Below are positions 34,982-44,241 of a stretch of 45,491 nt of DNA, piece after piece. Numbering within the stretch: the stretch's first letter is position 1; every line of letters starts with the position of its first letter. A program made the translations under genes and the position numbers. This DNA is from an uncultured Lachnospiraceae bacterium (GTDB lineage Bacteria; Bacillota; Clostridia; Lachnospirales; Lachnospiraceae): NCBI GenBank assembly GCA_902788645.1, contig CADAKW010000005.1, positions 1 to 45,491 of the forward strand, in the 5' to 3' direction. Below the pieces are notes generated by a model. That model saw only the letters and a list, made by a program, of their open reading frames with translations. It was not told the DNA's origin and ran no database searches.

Positions 34982-36208
34982 TTATGCAAGACCGGTCTGA
35001 TCTACACGGATCTTATTGATCACACCGTCCAGCTGTGCAGCAGCCTTCTCGTAATCTCCCTCACTCATTTCCTCTGTTACAAAGGCAAATTCATCATCAT
35101 ATCCGGCATCCACCATCTTGACATTACCAAACAGTTCCTTTACCTTGTCAGATTTCTGAGCCTTAATGCCACTGACACGTACAAAGAATACGTTTCTCGC
35201 ATCCTCTGCTGCCACCAGATCAAGCCTCTCTGCATCCCAGAGTGTGATAATATTGACTCCGGCATGCTTTGCCGCATCCATCACGTCAGAAACAACAGCA
35301 CTTGCAGTTGCAAGCTTTCCTGCTCCCTGACCATAGAACATAACGTCTCCAACCATATTACCCTTTACAAGGATCGCATTAAACACGCCATCCACGCTGT
35401 AAAGAGGGTGCTCCGGATAGATCAGCTGCGGAGCTACCATTGCGCTTACCTTGTCGCCAACCTTTTTGCTGGAACCAAAGATCTTTACCTTTGCTCCCAT
35501 CTTCTTTGCATATGCAATATCTCTGTCTGTGATCCTGGTGATACCCTCTGTGTAGATATCCTCAAAATCAAGCTGCTTTCCGTAAGCCAGAGAAGTCAGG
35601 ATTGCAATCTTACGACATGCATCATAACCCTCTACATCTGCCGTAGGATCCTTCTCCGCATATCCCTTATCCTGTGCATCCTTTAATACAGAATCAAAGT
35701 CTGATCCTTTCTCTGTCATTTCTGTGAGAATATAATTAGTAGTACCGTTCAGAATACCGGAGATCTCCAGGATCTCATCCGGTGCCAGAGATGTCTTCAA
35801 TGGACGGATGATCGGAATACCACCGCCGACACTTGCCTCAAACAGGAAGTTGATGCTCTTTTTCTCAGCCAGTGCCAGAAGCTCCGGACCATATGCTGCA
35901 ACAAGTGCCTTGTTGGAAGTACATACACTCTTGCCATTCTCCAGACATGTTTTTACAAATTCATAGGCAGGATGAACTCCTCCCATGGTTTCTACAACAA
36001 TAGAAATCTCCGGATCATTTGCAACGATATCAAAATCATGTACAAGTATCTTTTCTACAGGATCTCCCGGGAAATCACGCAGATCTAACACTGCTTTCAC
36101 AGAAATCTCCTGTCCTACTCTCTTTGCAATGATGTCCTTATTCTTTTCAAGGATCTCCACAACTCCGGATCCTACTGTTCCATAACCTAATACACCTACT
36201 TTTACCAT
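34982..36208 (-). CDS. hom: Homoserine dehydrogenase
   Basis: NAD(P)-dependent enzyme of threonine and methionine synthesis, reducing aspartate semialdehyde to homoserine. The 408-residue protein starts MVKVGVLGYGTVGSGVVEIL (Rossmann fold), continues CTSNKALVAAYG, FEASVGGGIPIIRPLK and LNGTTNYILTEM, LEDPTADVEGYDACRK-type catalytic region, and ends with a ~75-residue tail resembling the regulatory ACT domain (VFFVRVSGIK). Feedback control by threonine is therefore possible. GGAGG before the ATG at 36208 supports this start rather than the longer frame to 36292, which runs into prfB. It lies 22 bp after prfB. Confidence 0.95.
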   Translation of the reverse strand: MVKVGVLGYGTVGSGVVEILEKNKDIIAKRVGQEISVKAVLDLRDFPGDPVEKILVHDFDIVANDPEISIVVETMGGVHPAYEFVKTCLENGKSVCTSNKALVAAYGPELLALAEKKSINFLFEASVGGGIPIIRPLKTSLAPDEILEISGILNGTTNYILTEMTEKGSDFDSVLKDAQDKGYAEKDPTADVEGYDACRKIAILTSLAYGKQLDFEDIYTEGITRITDRDIAYAKKMGAKVKIFGSSKKVGDKVSAMVAPQLIYPEHPLYSVDGVFNAILVKGNMVGDVMFYGQGAGKLATASAVVSDVMDAAKHAGVNIITLWDAERLDLVAAEDARNVFFVRVSGIKAQKSDKVKELFGNVKMVDAGYDDEFAFVTEEMSEGDYEKAAAQLDGVINKIRVDQTGLA

Positions 36209-36230
36209 GTTTGTCCTCCATCCTTTTGTC

Positions 36231-37344
36231 TTAGTGATTCGTTTTCGTAATCCATGCAAGATATGCGTTGATAAACGGATCAATATTTCCATCCATCACT
36301 CCCTGCACATTTGAAATTTCTTCGTTGGTTCTGTGATCCTTCACCATTGTATACGGCTGCATAACATAGGAGCGGATCTGGCTTCCCCAGCCAATCTCCT
36401 TCGACTCTCCACGAATGCCATTGGCTTTTTCCTGCTGCTCCTGCTGCTTTAAGATAAACAGCTTCGCTTTCAACATCTGCATCGCCTTATCCTTGTTCAT
36501 ATGCTGGGACCGCTCATTCTGGCACTGTACCACGATCCCCGTAGGATAATGGGTGATACGGATTGCCGATGAGGTTTTATTGATATGCTGTCCACCGGCA
36601 CCACTGGACCGGTAGGTATCAATACGGATGTCATCATCCGCGATCTCAATATCCAGATCCTCCTCAATGTCCGGCATTACATCACAGGACACAAAAGAGG
36701 TCTGCCTCTTGCCGGCTGCATTGAACGGCGAAATACGCACCAGACGATGCACACCGTGCTCTGATTTCAGATAGCCGTATGCATTCTCTCCGTTGATCTG
36801 CAGTGTGACGGATTTGTAACCTGCCTCATCGCCATCCAGAAAATCAAGCATCTCTACCTGAAATCCCTTTTTCTCAGCCCATCGCTGATACATACGGCAC
36901 AGCATACTTGCCCAGTCACAGCTCTCGGTACCGCCGGCACCTGCATGAAGAGTAAGGATTGCATTGTCCTTATCATACTCACCGCAAAGAAGTGTCTCAA
37001 TACGGATCGCCTCATATTCGCTGCAGAACTCATCATAGCTCTCCTGCACCTCCGGAACCATGTCCGTGTCATTTTCCTCCTCTGCGATCTCAATGAGCAT
37101 CAGCATATCCTCTCTGTCAGCACAGAGCTTTTCATAACGCTTGATCACATCTTTCAAATGCTTGCTTTCTTGTACTATCGCTGTAGACTTTTCAGGATTA
37201 TCCCAGAATCCCGGTTCCTCCATTGTCTTATCCAGCTCTTCAACCCGGTCTTTTTTGTTAGCCAGGTCAAAGTGAATCCCCCATCTCTAACAATGGCTGG
37301 GCATAATTTGCCAGGGACTGTTTGATCGCATCAAACTCAACCAT
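36231..37344 (-). CDS. prfB: Peptide chain release factor 2, with programmed +1 frameshift
   Basis: RF2 ends translation at UGA and UAA. The gene starts at the ATG at 37344 (AGAGGTG upstream) and encodes 25 codons (MVEFDAIKQSLANYAQPLLE, then MGDSL) before an in-frame TGA at 37267-37269. A +1 shift at CTTTGAC continues as DLANKKDRVEELDKTMEEPG. The full product is about 370 residues, the normal RF2 length. Visible motifs are the SPF stop-codon reader (VRISPFNAAGK) and the GGQ catalytic loop (SSGAGGQHINKTSSAIRIT). Low RF2 levels favour the shift, so the gene regulates itself. It follows secA by 92 bp and precedes hom by 22 bp. Confidence 0.96.
37266..37272 (-). promoter_or_regulatory. Programmed +1 frameshift site in prfB
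   Basis: Minus strand CTTTGAC: CTT in the P site, the slow TGA stop (37267-37269), then C. A purine-rich ATGGGGGAT, the internal Shine-Dalgarno-like stimulator, lies a few bases upstream. This is the classic RF2 autoregulatory site. Confidence 0.93.
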
Positions 37345-37436
37345 CTTTTTCACCTCTTTCTTTTCCCTTAAATATTTCTATGAAGCTCCGGTCTCCCTCT
37401 TGTGGTAAACCAGAGCTATAAACCTGCCTGTGGGTT

Positions 37437-40001
37437 TTAGTATTTTCTACCACAACACTGCTTATACTTCTTACCGCTTCCGCAAGGACACGGATCATTT
37501 GGCTGTATCTTCTTGGTCTTTCTCTTCTTTGGTGCCTTTACCGCAGAATCATCCTTGTTGGTGCCTGTTGCCTGTGCCACCTGCTCTCTCTCAACCTTCT
37601 GCTCGATCTTAATATGTGTGAGTACCTTAATGGTCTCCTCTGCAATAGAATCGATCATGGCATCAAACATATCAAAGCCTGCAAATTTGTACTCTACAAC
37701 AGGATCTCTCTGACCATACGCCTGAAGTCCGATACCCTGACGAAGCTGATCCATATCATCGATATGATCCATCCACTTGCGGTCGATCACCTTCAGAAGA
37801 ATCACCCGCTCCACCTCACGGAACTGCTCCGGCTCAGGGAACTCTGCCTCTTTCGCCTCATATACTTCGACAGCCTCCTTCTGAAGCTGTTCGATCAGCT
37901 CTGCCTTGGTGCAATGCTTCTTCTGCTCTTCTGTCAGCTCAATGCGCTTAACAGGAACAATCGGAAGAAGTATATTGTTGAGCTCTGCGATATCCCAGTC
38001 TTCCGCACTCTGATCATCACCGACCACACGGCTGACAGCCTTCTCTACCTGCTCCTTGAGCATGCTCAGAATGGTGTCACGCATGTTTTCTCCGTCAAGA
38101 ACCATCCGGCGCTCTTTATAGATAACTTCTCTCTGTTCATTGTTGACCTGATCAAATTCCAACAGGTTTTTACGAATACCGAAGTTGTTACCCTCAATCT
38201 TCTTCTGGGCACTCTCAATAGCACTGGAAAGCATCTTGTGCTCCACCTGTTCTCCATCCGGCATCGCATCAAACAAGCCCTTGATACGGTCAGAACCGAA
38301 CAGACGCATCAGATCATCCTCCAGGGAAATATAAAAACGGGACTCACCCGGATCTCCCTGACGGCCGGCACGACCTCGAAGCTGATTATCAATACGACGG
38401 GACTCATGACGCTCTGTACCGATGATCTTCAGACCACCAAGCTCCTTAACGCCCTCGCCAAGCTTAATATCAGTACCACGGCCGGCCATGTTGGTTGCGA
38501 TGGTTACAGCACCCATCTGACCTGCATCCGCGATGATCTCTGCCTCCAGCTCATGGAACTTCGCATTTAACACCTTATGAGGAATGCCCTTCTTCTGAAG
38601 CATCTGGCTCAGCATCTCAGATGTCTCAATGGTAATGGTACCAACCAGAACCGGCTGTCCCTTCGCGTGTGCCTCTACGATATCCGCAACAACGGCATTA
38701 AACTTATCTTTCTTGGTCTTGTATACGGCATCATCATAATCAATACGTGCGATCGGCAGATTGGTCGGAACCTCGATAACATCCATTCCATAGATATCAC
38801 GGAACTCCTTCTCCTCTGTGAGAGCCGTACCTGTCATACCGGATTTCTTTTCATATTTGTTGAAGAAGTTCTGGAACGTGATCGTAGCAAGAGTCTTGCT
38901 TTCTCTCTTGACCTTTACATGCTCCTTTGCCTCGATCGCCTGATGCAGACCGTCGGAGAAACGACGTCCCGGCATGATACGTCCGGTAAACTCATCTACG
39001 ATCAGCACCTCATCATCCTTCACCACATAATCCTTGTCCCTTGCCATCAGCGAATGGGCACGAAGAGCCAGATTGATATTGTGCTGCAGCTCCAGATTGT
39101 CCGGATCTGCGAGATTATCTACACCAAAGAAACGCTCTGCCTTGCGGACACCCTCCTCAGTCAGGTTTACATTTTTGTCCTTCTCATCGACAACATAATC
39201 TCCTGTCTCCTGCTCATCCTCTGCCATCAGGATATCCATCTTGGAAAGCTCCTTGCGGGTACCTCTGGTGAGCTGTTTAACAAATATATCACAAGCTTCG
39301 TAAAGCTTTGTGGACTTGCCACTCTGTCCGGAAATGATCAGCGGCGTACGTGCTTCATCGATCAATACGGAATCCACCTCATCGATGATTGCATAATGAA
39401 GCTCTCTCTGTACCAGATCCTTCTTATAAACAACCATGTTGTCACGAAGATAATCGAAACCAAGCTCGTTGTTTGTAGCATATGTGATATCACAGTTATA
39501 TGCCTCTCGTCTCTCATCGTTATCCATGGAGTTTAAGATCACGCCAACCTTTAAGCCGAGAAACTCATGTACCTTTCCCATCCACTCAGCATCACGCTTT
39601 GCCAGATAATCATTGACTGTGACAATGTGAACACCCTTTCCCTCCAAAGCATTTAAGTATGCAGGAAGTGTAGAAACCAGGGTTTTACCTTCACCTGTAC
39701 GCATCTCTGTGATACGTCCCTGATGCAGGATCACACCACCGATCAGCTGTACACGATAATGTCTCATATTCAAAACACGGGTTGCTGCCTCTCTGACTGT
39801 CGCAAATGCCTCTACCAGAATATCATCCAGCGTCTCACCATTTGCCAGTCTCTCCTTAAATTCAGGAGTCTTTGCCTGCAGCTCCTCATCACTCAATGCC
39901 TCATATTCAGGAGCTAACGCTTCGATCTTATCTACGATCGGGGTAATGCGCTTCAGCTCATGCTGACTATGAGTGCCAAAAATCTTTGTAAAAATACTCA
40001 T
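37437..40001 (-). CDS. secA: Preprotein translocase ATPase SecA
   Basis: The 854-residue motor drives proteins through SecYEG. Motifs: Walker A MRTGEGKT, the DEAD-type box [19 protein letters not shown], the protein cross-linking domain, [13 protein letters not shown] and [29 protein letters not shown] helicase motifs, and a C-terminal zinc-binding SEC-C tail [13 protein letters not shown] that binds SecB-like partners or the ribosome. It lacks the long loops of actinobacterial SecA2. A promoter at 40078-40106 and a short hairpin (ACCTGC/GCAGGT) at about 40024-40043 lie in its leader. prfB and hom follow. Confidence 0.97.
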   Translation of the reverse strand: MSIFTKIFGTHSQHELKRITPIVDKIEALAPEYEALSDEELQAKTPEFKERLANGETLDDILVEAFATVREAATRVLNMRHYRVQLIGGVILHQGRITEMRTGEGKTLVSTLPAYLNALEGKGVHIVTVNDYLAKRDAEWMGKVHEFLGLKVGVILNSMDNDERREAYNCDITYATNNELGFDYLRDNMVVYKKDLVQRELHYAIIDEVDSVLIDEARTPLIISGQSGKSTKLYEACDIFVKQLTRGTRKELSKMDILMAEDEQETGDYVVDEKDKNVNLTEEGVRKAERFFGVDNLADPDNLELQHNINLALRAHSLMARDKDYVVKDDEVLIVDEFTGRIMPGRRFSDGLHQAIEAKEHVKVKRESKTLATITFQNFFNKYEKKSGMTGTALTEEKEFRDIYGMDVIEVPTNLPIARIDYDDAVYKTKKDKFNAVVADIVEAHAKGQPVLVGTITIETSEMLSQMLQKKGIPHKVLNAKFHELEAEIIADAGQMGAVTIATNMAGRGTDIKLGEGVKELGGLKIIGTERHESRRIDNQLRGRAGRQGDPGESRFYISLEDDLMRLFGSDRIKGLFDAMPDGEQVEHKMLSSAIESAQKKIEGNNFGIRKNLLEFDQVNNEQREVIYKERRMVLDGENMRDTILSMLKEQVEKAVSRVVGDDQSAEDWDIAELNNILLPIVPVKRIELTEEQKKHCTKAELIEQLQKEAVEVYEAKEAEFPEPEQFREVERVILLKVIDRKWMDHIDDMDQLRQGIGLQAYGQRDPVVEYKFAGFDMFDAMIDSIAEETIKVLTHIKIEQKVEREQVAQATGTNKDDSAVKAPKKRKTKKIQPNDPCPCGSGKKYKQCCGRKY

Positions 40002-40077
40002 ACTCTACCTTACCTTTCCAATACCTGCCCCTATCCGCAGGTAAATATAATTTCACCTAATTCCGAAATTACACTCA

Positions 40078-40106
40078 AGTATAGCATTTTTCCAGTTTAT
40101 AAGCAA
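40078..40106 (-). promoter_or_regulatory. Promoter of secA
   Basis: Minus strand TTGCTT, 17 bp, TATACT, 77 bases before the secA ATG, in the 188-bp gap after the glucanase gene. Confidence 0.65.
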
Positions 40107-40189
40107 CTTTTATTTTTCCTTCAAAAGCAAAAGCCCCTGAAGTACTGCCATTGACACAATACTCCAGAGACTCTCTGATCATATCTTTA

Positions 40190-42982
40190 TCATTTTACCG
40201 TAATCCTGCACTGTTTGCGGGCACCGCTTTTCATGATCACGGTGACATATGTACGGCCTTTCTGCTGTCCCGTGACCTTACCTGCCGCTGTAACTCTTAC
40301 AACCGCTTTGTTTTTGACACGATATTTTTTCACTTTATCGGAAGAAAGCTTCTTCTTTATTTCTATCCGCGCTTTTTGTCCCTTACGTATCGAAAGCTTA
40401 TTATGCTTCAAAATCACCTTCGGCTTAACCACCTGCAGCCTGTAAATAACAGACGTACCATCGACATATGTGATCGTGATCACTGCAGAACCGGCTTTCA
40501 ATGCCGATACCCTGCCGGAAAGATCCACCCGGGCCACTTTCACATTGGAACTATGACATGATTCTATGTCAGTTTCCTCTCCTGCCGCCAATGAATATTT
40601 TTGAGTTACATACATTTTTTGGGTCTGTTCCTGCTGTGCCGGCGCAGATGTACTGCTTCCCGGTACCGGAGACTCTTTCGGTGCCGGAGTTCCTGATACC
40701 CCCGGTACTGTTGTTTTTCCCGGTGTCTCTGAGACTCCCGGTGCAATGGTGGTATCCGGCGCATCTGAAGTTCCGGGAACCGGAGTAATATCCGGCGCAT
40801 CCGAAGTTCCCGGCACCGGGGTGTCTGTATTTTCTGGTGTCTCCGTAGTATCCGGGACCTCCGTAACCGGGATTACAGACGGCCTCTGTGTTGGTACTCC
40901 TGCTGTAGCACTTGCCTCCGGTGCCTCAGTCGGTACTTCTGCCGTAGTGCTTGACGTTGGTGCCACTGTCGGCCCCCCTGCTGTGGCACTTACCGTCGGT
41001 GTTCCGGTCGGTACTTCTGCCGTAATGCCTGACGTCGGTGCCGGTGTCACTGTCGGCACCCCTGCTGTGGCACTTACCGTCGGTGTTCCGGTCGGTACTT
41101 CTGCCGTAGTGCCTGACGTTGGCATCGGCGTTGGTGCCACTGTCGGCGCTCCTGCTGTAGCGCTTGCGGTCGGCGTCGCTGTCGGTACTTCTTCCGTAGC
41201 GTTTGACGTTGGTGTCGGTGCCACCGTCGGCGCTCCTGCTGTAGTGCTTGCGGCCGGTGTTGCTGTCGGTACTTCTTCTGTAGCACTTGGTGTCGGACTC
41301 GGCGTCACGGTTGGCAACGTTGTCGCAGAAGCTTCTTTTTCCAGATATATTTTCAGTATCTTTCCACCATTATAAGCAGATAGCTTTAAATAACTAACCG
41401 TTGAACTGCTGCTGATATCAAGAGCCTCCCGCAGCTCCTTCAGGGTGCATGTATCCGTAACCTCGGTAGAGGCCGGACTTCCTGCGGAATATCCTTTTCC
41501 CTCTTTCCACTCACCGTCTACGGAAGCTCCCCAGCCAAGAATCCCCCAGCCGGCATGATCTGTCTCCGTACATGTATATATTACCGTAAGCGTATCGTTA
41601 TCTTTTCCGTTTACAAGCCATGATGCATCGTTCGTTTCATAGCTTTCATCGACACTTCCGTTTTCAAACAGAATCTCTCTTTCTACTCCTGTAGATGGTG
41701 TATCCGTTGCTCCTGCTGCAGAAGCGGACGGCGTCGCGGTTGTGGTCTCCGGTGTACTTGTGCCGGTCGCACTTCCATAGACCTCCATAATCCCATCAAT
41801 GATCTCCTGCTGTGTTACCTGACTATTATATCTGTTAAAAAGACCAAAACCATAATGTCCATTGTATCCGTTATCCCAATATACCGGAATCAGCCCATCC
41901 TTTTTGGCATAGCTGCATACCTTTCTGGCAAATTCAACACGAGACGCAGCATTTACAGAATCATCGGTAGATTTATCAATCGATCCGTATTCTCCGATCA
42001 CTACCGGATAACCCTTTTGTACAAATACACTCTGCAGTTTCTGAAACTGGCTCTTCAGATAGGATTCGTCTCCCCATGACGCTTTTTTAGAGCTGTCAGT
42101 CACAGCATCTCCCCACTGAGTAACACTGCCATCCTCTGTTCCGCAAAAATCCCACGGATCATAATAATGCACAGAGATCATAATCCTCTGCTCATCGGCT
42201 GCTATATCGCCCGAACGATAAGAATCTGTTGGCAGCTGAAATCCATAATTGTCTGCTGTATAATTGATATTGGTATTCCAGCCCGGTATCAGCAGCCAGC
42301 GTTTATCGTTGTTGCCACCGGTCTGACGTACGGTATCCACAAAAATCTGGTTATATGCATTGATGTTTGCATATGCTTTTGCCGGCGGATTGCCATAACC
42401 TCCATCAAACTCCTCATTCATGGATTCAAAGATCAAGTGCTCATCATAGGACTGAAAGCGCGTTGCAATCTGTTTCCAGCAAGCTTTATACTTTGCTTTG
42501 ATCTGTTCTTGTCCGGAATCGTCATCTCCGCAATACAGCCATCCTCCGGTCACGCTTGTGTAACCGTCCCCATGCATATTAATAATAGCATAAAGATCAT
42601 TGTCCATACACATGTCCACTACCTGCTGCACTCTGTCAAGCCAGGCAGAATCGATGGTATAATCCGGCTCACTTCCGATCTTACTCAAATAAGAAACCGG
42701 AATACGGATTGAACGAAATCCTGCTTTTTTCACTGCTTTAATAAGGTCTTCACTGATCACCGGATTACCATATGCCGTCTCCGACGGTGTACCACCGTTT
42801 GATGCCTCCAACTGATTGCCCAGATTCCAGCCGGCTCCCATCGCCTCCGTGATCTGTGATTGATCCAGATCCTGAAAACCACTATCCGCTAAGGCTCTTT
42901 TTCCCATCCCCGGCATTGTCAGCTGGGACAGGATCATAGCCGCTCCCACAAATAAGGCAATTACTCTTTTTGTTCGTTTCAT
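40190..42982 (-). CDS. Secreted GH5 endoglucanase-type glycoside hydrolase with repetitive linker and Ig-like C-terminus
   Basis: The 930-residue protein starts with a signal peptide (MKRTKRVIALFVGAAMILSQ). Residues ~40-400 are a GH5 catalytic domain: GWNLGNQLEA (51-60), SIRIPVSYL (91-99), INMHGDGY, acid/base Glu190 in ESMNE and nucleophile Glu331 in VVIGEYGSID; beta-1,4-glucan or mannan cleavage is expected. After a short Thr/Ser linker, residues ~433-550 (ILFENGSVDESYE, WLVNGKDNDTLTVIYTC, LKLSAYNGGKILKIYLE) form a probable carbohydrate-binding module. Residues ~555-780 are a Thr/Pro/Ala repeat linker. The last ~130 residues contain two Ig-like (Big_2-type) segments. No dockerin or sortase motif is seen. 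GGAAAGAGAG precedes the ATG. Confidence 0.9.
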   Translation of the reverse strand: MKRTKRVIALFVGAAMILSQLTMPGMGKRALADSGFQDLDQSQITEAMGAGWNLGNQLEASNGGTPSETAYGNPVISEDLIKAVKKAGFRSIRIPVSYLSKIGSEPDYTIDSAWLDRVQQVVDMCMDNDLYAIINMHGDGYTSVTGGWLYCGDDDSGQEQIKAKYKACWKQIATRFQSYDEHLIFESMNEEFDGGYGNPPAKAYANINAYNQIFVDTVRQTGGNNDKRWLLIPGWNTNINYTADNYGFQLPTDSYRSGDIAADEQRIMISVHYYDPWDFCGTEDGSVTQWGDAVTDSSKKASWGDESYLKSQFQKLQSVFVQKGYPVVIGEYGSIDKSTDDSVNAASRVEFARKVCSYAKKDGLIPVYWDNGYNGHYGFGLFNRYNSQVTQQEIIDGIMEVYGSATGTSTPETTTATPSASAAGATDTPSTGVEREILFENGSVDESYETNDASWLVNGKDNDTLTVIYTCTETDHAGWGILGWGASVDGEWKEGKGYSAGSPASTEVTDTCTLKELREALDISSSSTVSYLKLSAYNGGKILKIYLEKEASATTLPTVTPSPTPSATEEVPTATPAASTTAGAPTVAPTPTSNATEEVPTATPTASATAGAPTVAPTPMPTSGTTAEVPTGTPTVSATAGVPTVTPAPTSGITAEVPTGTPTVSATAGGPTVAPTSSTTAEVPTEAPEASATAGVPTQRPSVIPVTEVPDTTETPENTDTPVPGTSDAPDITPVPGTSDAPDTTIAPGVSETPGKTTVPGVSGTPAPKESPVPGSSTSAPAQQEQTQKMYVTQKYSLAAGEETDIESCHSSNVKVARVDLSGRVSALKAGSAVITITYVDGTSVIYRLQVVKPKVILKHNKLSIRKGQKARIEIKKKLSSDKVKKYRVKNKAVVRVTAAGKVTGQQKGRTYVTVIMKSGARKQCRITVK
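40640..41320. repeat. Tandem coding repeats in the glucanase linker
   Basis: About five copies of a ~27-residue unit of the form T-x-EVPT-x-TP-x-x-SATAG-x-PTVAP (about 81 bp) are followed by shorter VPGTSDAP-type units. Copies agree closely at the DNA level. All lengths are multiples of three and the reading frame is kept, so these are expandable linker repeats, not a CRISPR array. Confidence 0.85.
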
Positions 42983-43010
42983 CTCTCTTTCCTTTCTGTT
43001 GCAAAAAAGG

Positions 43011-43075
43011 GCAAAACCAGCGTTTTGGTCTTGCTCACTCTACGTTACAAGCATTTTCCTAATATAATAAAAAAA
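43011..43075 (-). repeat. Dispersed post-terminator repeat, copy D
   Basis: Long copy sharing CAAAACCAGCGTTT and CACTCTACGTTACAAGCATT (one change) with copy C. On the minus strand it starts in the hpf terminator T-tract and stops 28 bases before the glucanase ATG. CAAAAC and GTTTTG can pair at its far end. Confidence 0.75.
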
Positions 43076-43104
43076 GAGCGGGTGCCAAAAACTGACACTC
43101 GCCC
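43069..43104 (-). terminator. Rho-independent terminator after hpf
   Basis: Minus strand GGGCGAGTGTC and GGCACCCGCTC pair at 10 of 11 positions (two G-U) around a 7-base loop, followed by seven T's. Confidence 0.85.
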
Positions 43105-43184
43105 CTTCTATACTGCTTTATATTATACACCCCACTGTATAATACCTTCCCGTGCTTATTTTCCTTCTCCCATAAACTAACTCT

Positions 43185-43712
43185 TTAAAACTCCGGCTCG
43201 ATCAATCCATAAGTATTTCCTTTTCTCTTATATACAACATTGACTTCATCAGTTGTTGCATTACGGAATACATAGAAATTGTGTCCCAGAAGCTCCATCT
43301 GTAAGCAAGCCTCCTCAGCCTCCATCGGCTTCATAGCGAATCTCTTGGAACGAATGATCTTGATCTCATCATCCTCCTCGATATCCTCCTCTACAAAAGC
43401 CTTGCTCAAGCTGACTGCTGACTGCTGCTGATCGACAATCTTGTTCTTATATTTACGAAGCTGACGCTCAATAATTTCCTCTACAAGATCAATAGAAACG
43501 TACATGTCATCGCTGACCTGCTCTGCTCTGACAATATTTCCTTTCATTGGGATGGTAATCTCTATTTTCTGTCTCTCCTTCTCTACACTCAGGGTTACAT
43601 GAACTTCTGTCTCCGGTGTAAAATATCTCTCCAGCTTGCCCAGCTTGTCCTGGACGGCAGCCTTCAATCCTTCTGTTACGTCGATGTTCTTACCACTGAT
43701 GATATACTGCAT
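43185..43712 (-). CDS. hpf: Long-form ribosome hibernation promoting factor
   Basis: The 175-residue protein has an N-terminal S30AE ribosome-binding domain (1-~100; MQYIISGKNIDVTEGLKAAV, DKLGKLERYF) and a C-terminal dimerisation domain (~118-175; IRSKRFAMKPMEAEEACLQM, GHNFYVFRNATTDEVNVVYK), joined by an acidic linker (EEDIEEDDE). Long forms link two 70S ribosomes into inactive 100S dimers in stationary phase, without needing RMF. It is monocistronic: its own promoter lies at 43748-43776 and a strong terminator follows at 43069-43104. Confidence 0.96.
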   Translation of the reverse strand: MQYIISGKNIDVTEGLKAAVQDKLGKLERYFTPETEVHVTLSVEKERQKIEITIPMKGNIVRAEQVSDDMYVSIDLVEEIIERQLRKYKNKIVDQQQSAVSLSKAFVEEDIEEDDEIKIIRSKRFAMKPMEAEEACLQMELLGHNFYVFRNATTDEVNVVYKRKGNTYGLIEPEF

Positions 43713-43747
43713 AAGTCCCCAACTCCTTTACTGTTTAGAATGGTTAT

Positions 43748-43776
43748 ATTATACTACAACTCACTATATTTTGCAA
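43748..43776 (-). promoter_or_regulatory. Promoter of hpf
   Basis: Minus strand TTGCAA, 17 bp, TATAAT, 35 bases before the hpf ATG. The IS110-type element begins only 36 bases upstream of the -35, so the core promoter is intact but the upstream region has been replaced. Confidence 0.75.
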
Positions 43777-43877
43777 GCAAAAATGAACAAGTTGCACAAA
43801 AACATATTCGAATGAAGTGACTTTTGTCAAGAGCTAATTTTAAGAAACTTTTCTTAACTCCAGTCACATTTGTTTTT

Positions 43878-44086
43878 TCTGACAGCATTGGAAAAGAGCC
43901 CTAGTTTAACAGTCCCCGGCAGTTGGCCACTCTGTTATACGTGGATTGGTTACCTACAGGCTAATGATCCGCCGTTGGGTTCTACTATCTATTTTCGTGG
44001 ATCACAGTGTTTCATGTGCGCACATAGGAAGGACGCAGATAACCCAGACCTTACAGTGACCACAGCTCTTTTCTAATACTGTCAGA
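43878..44086 (-). ncRNA. Candidate bridge RNA of the IS110/IS1111 element
   Basis: The two ends of this 209-base stretch are complementary: TCTGACAGTATTAGAAAAGA begins the minus-strand RNA and TCTTTTCCAATGCTGTCAGA ends it, giving a 22-position stem with one mismatch and one G-U. Inside are two further domains. The first is closed by GTGGTCAC/GTGATCCAC and contains the self-complementary ATGTGCGCACAT; the second is closed by CGGCGG/CTGCCG and contains CCAC/GTGG. Known bridge RNAs have one loop for the target and one for the donor DNA. No protein is encoded, and it is in the transposase orientation. The ends of the transcript are not known. Confidence 0.6.
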
Positions 44087-44152
44087 TTGTTTACTTGTTA
44101 CCTTTGGCAGAAACAGCTGCAGTATGCTGCTTTTTCTGCTTAACTACCCATT

Positions 44153-44229
44153 TATCATAGGCAGCTGTCTGTCAAGGGATTGCCGCTTCAGCGGTGCTTT
44201 GCACCCTTGACTGGCAGATGACTATGATA
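44153..44229 (-). repeat. Long imperfect hairpin next to the transposase stop
   Basis: 44153-44178 and 44204-44229 (TATCATAG and CTATGATA at the outside) pair at 23 of 26 positions. The 25-base loop has its own small hairpin, CCGC-TTCA-GCGG. It lies 12 bases after the transposase stop. It may end the transposase message, or be the first stem of the RNA that follows. Confidence 0.75.
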
Positions 44230-44241
44230 TACTTTATACTT

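Noticed and set aside
37345..37436. Hairpin CTCTGGT/ACCGGAG between secA and prfB as a terminator
   Set aside because: No T-tract follows and the genes look co-transcribed; at most an mRNA stability or pausing element.
37614..39536. Two plus-strand frames of more than 300 codons antisense to secA
   Set aside because: They lack ribosome-binding sites and sensible protein composition; they mirror the codon pattern of secA. The same applies to 10704-11639 against yloV and to the long plus-strand frames against dnaE and recG.
40640..41320. Regular repeats that might be taken for a CRISPR array
   Set aside because: They are in frame within the glucanase, have no unique spacers of constant length and encode a Thr/Pro linker; no cas genes are present.
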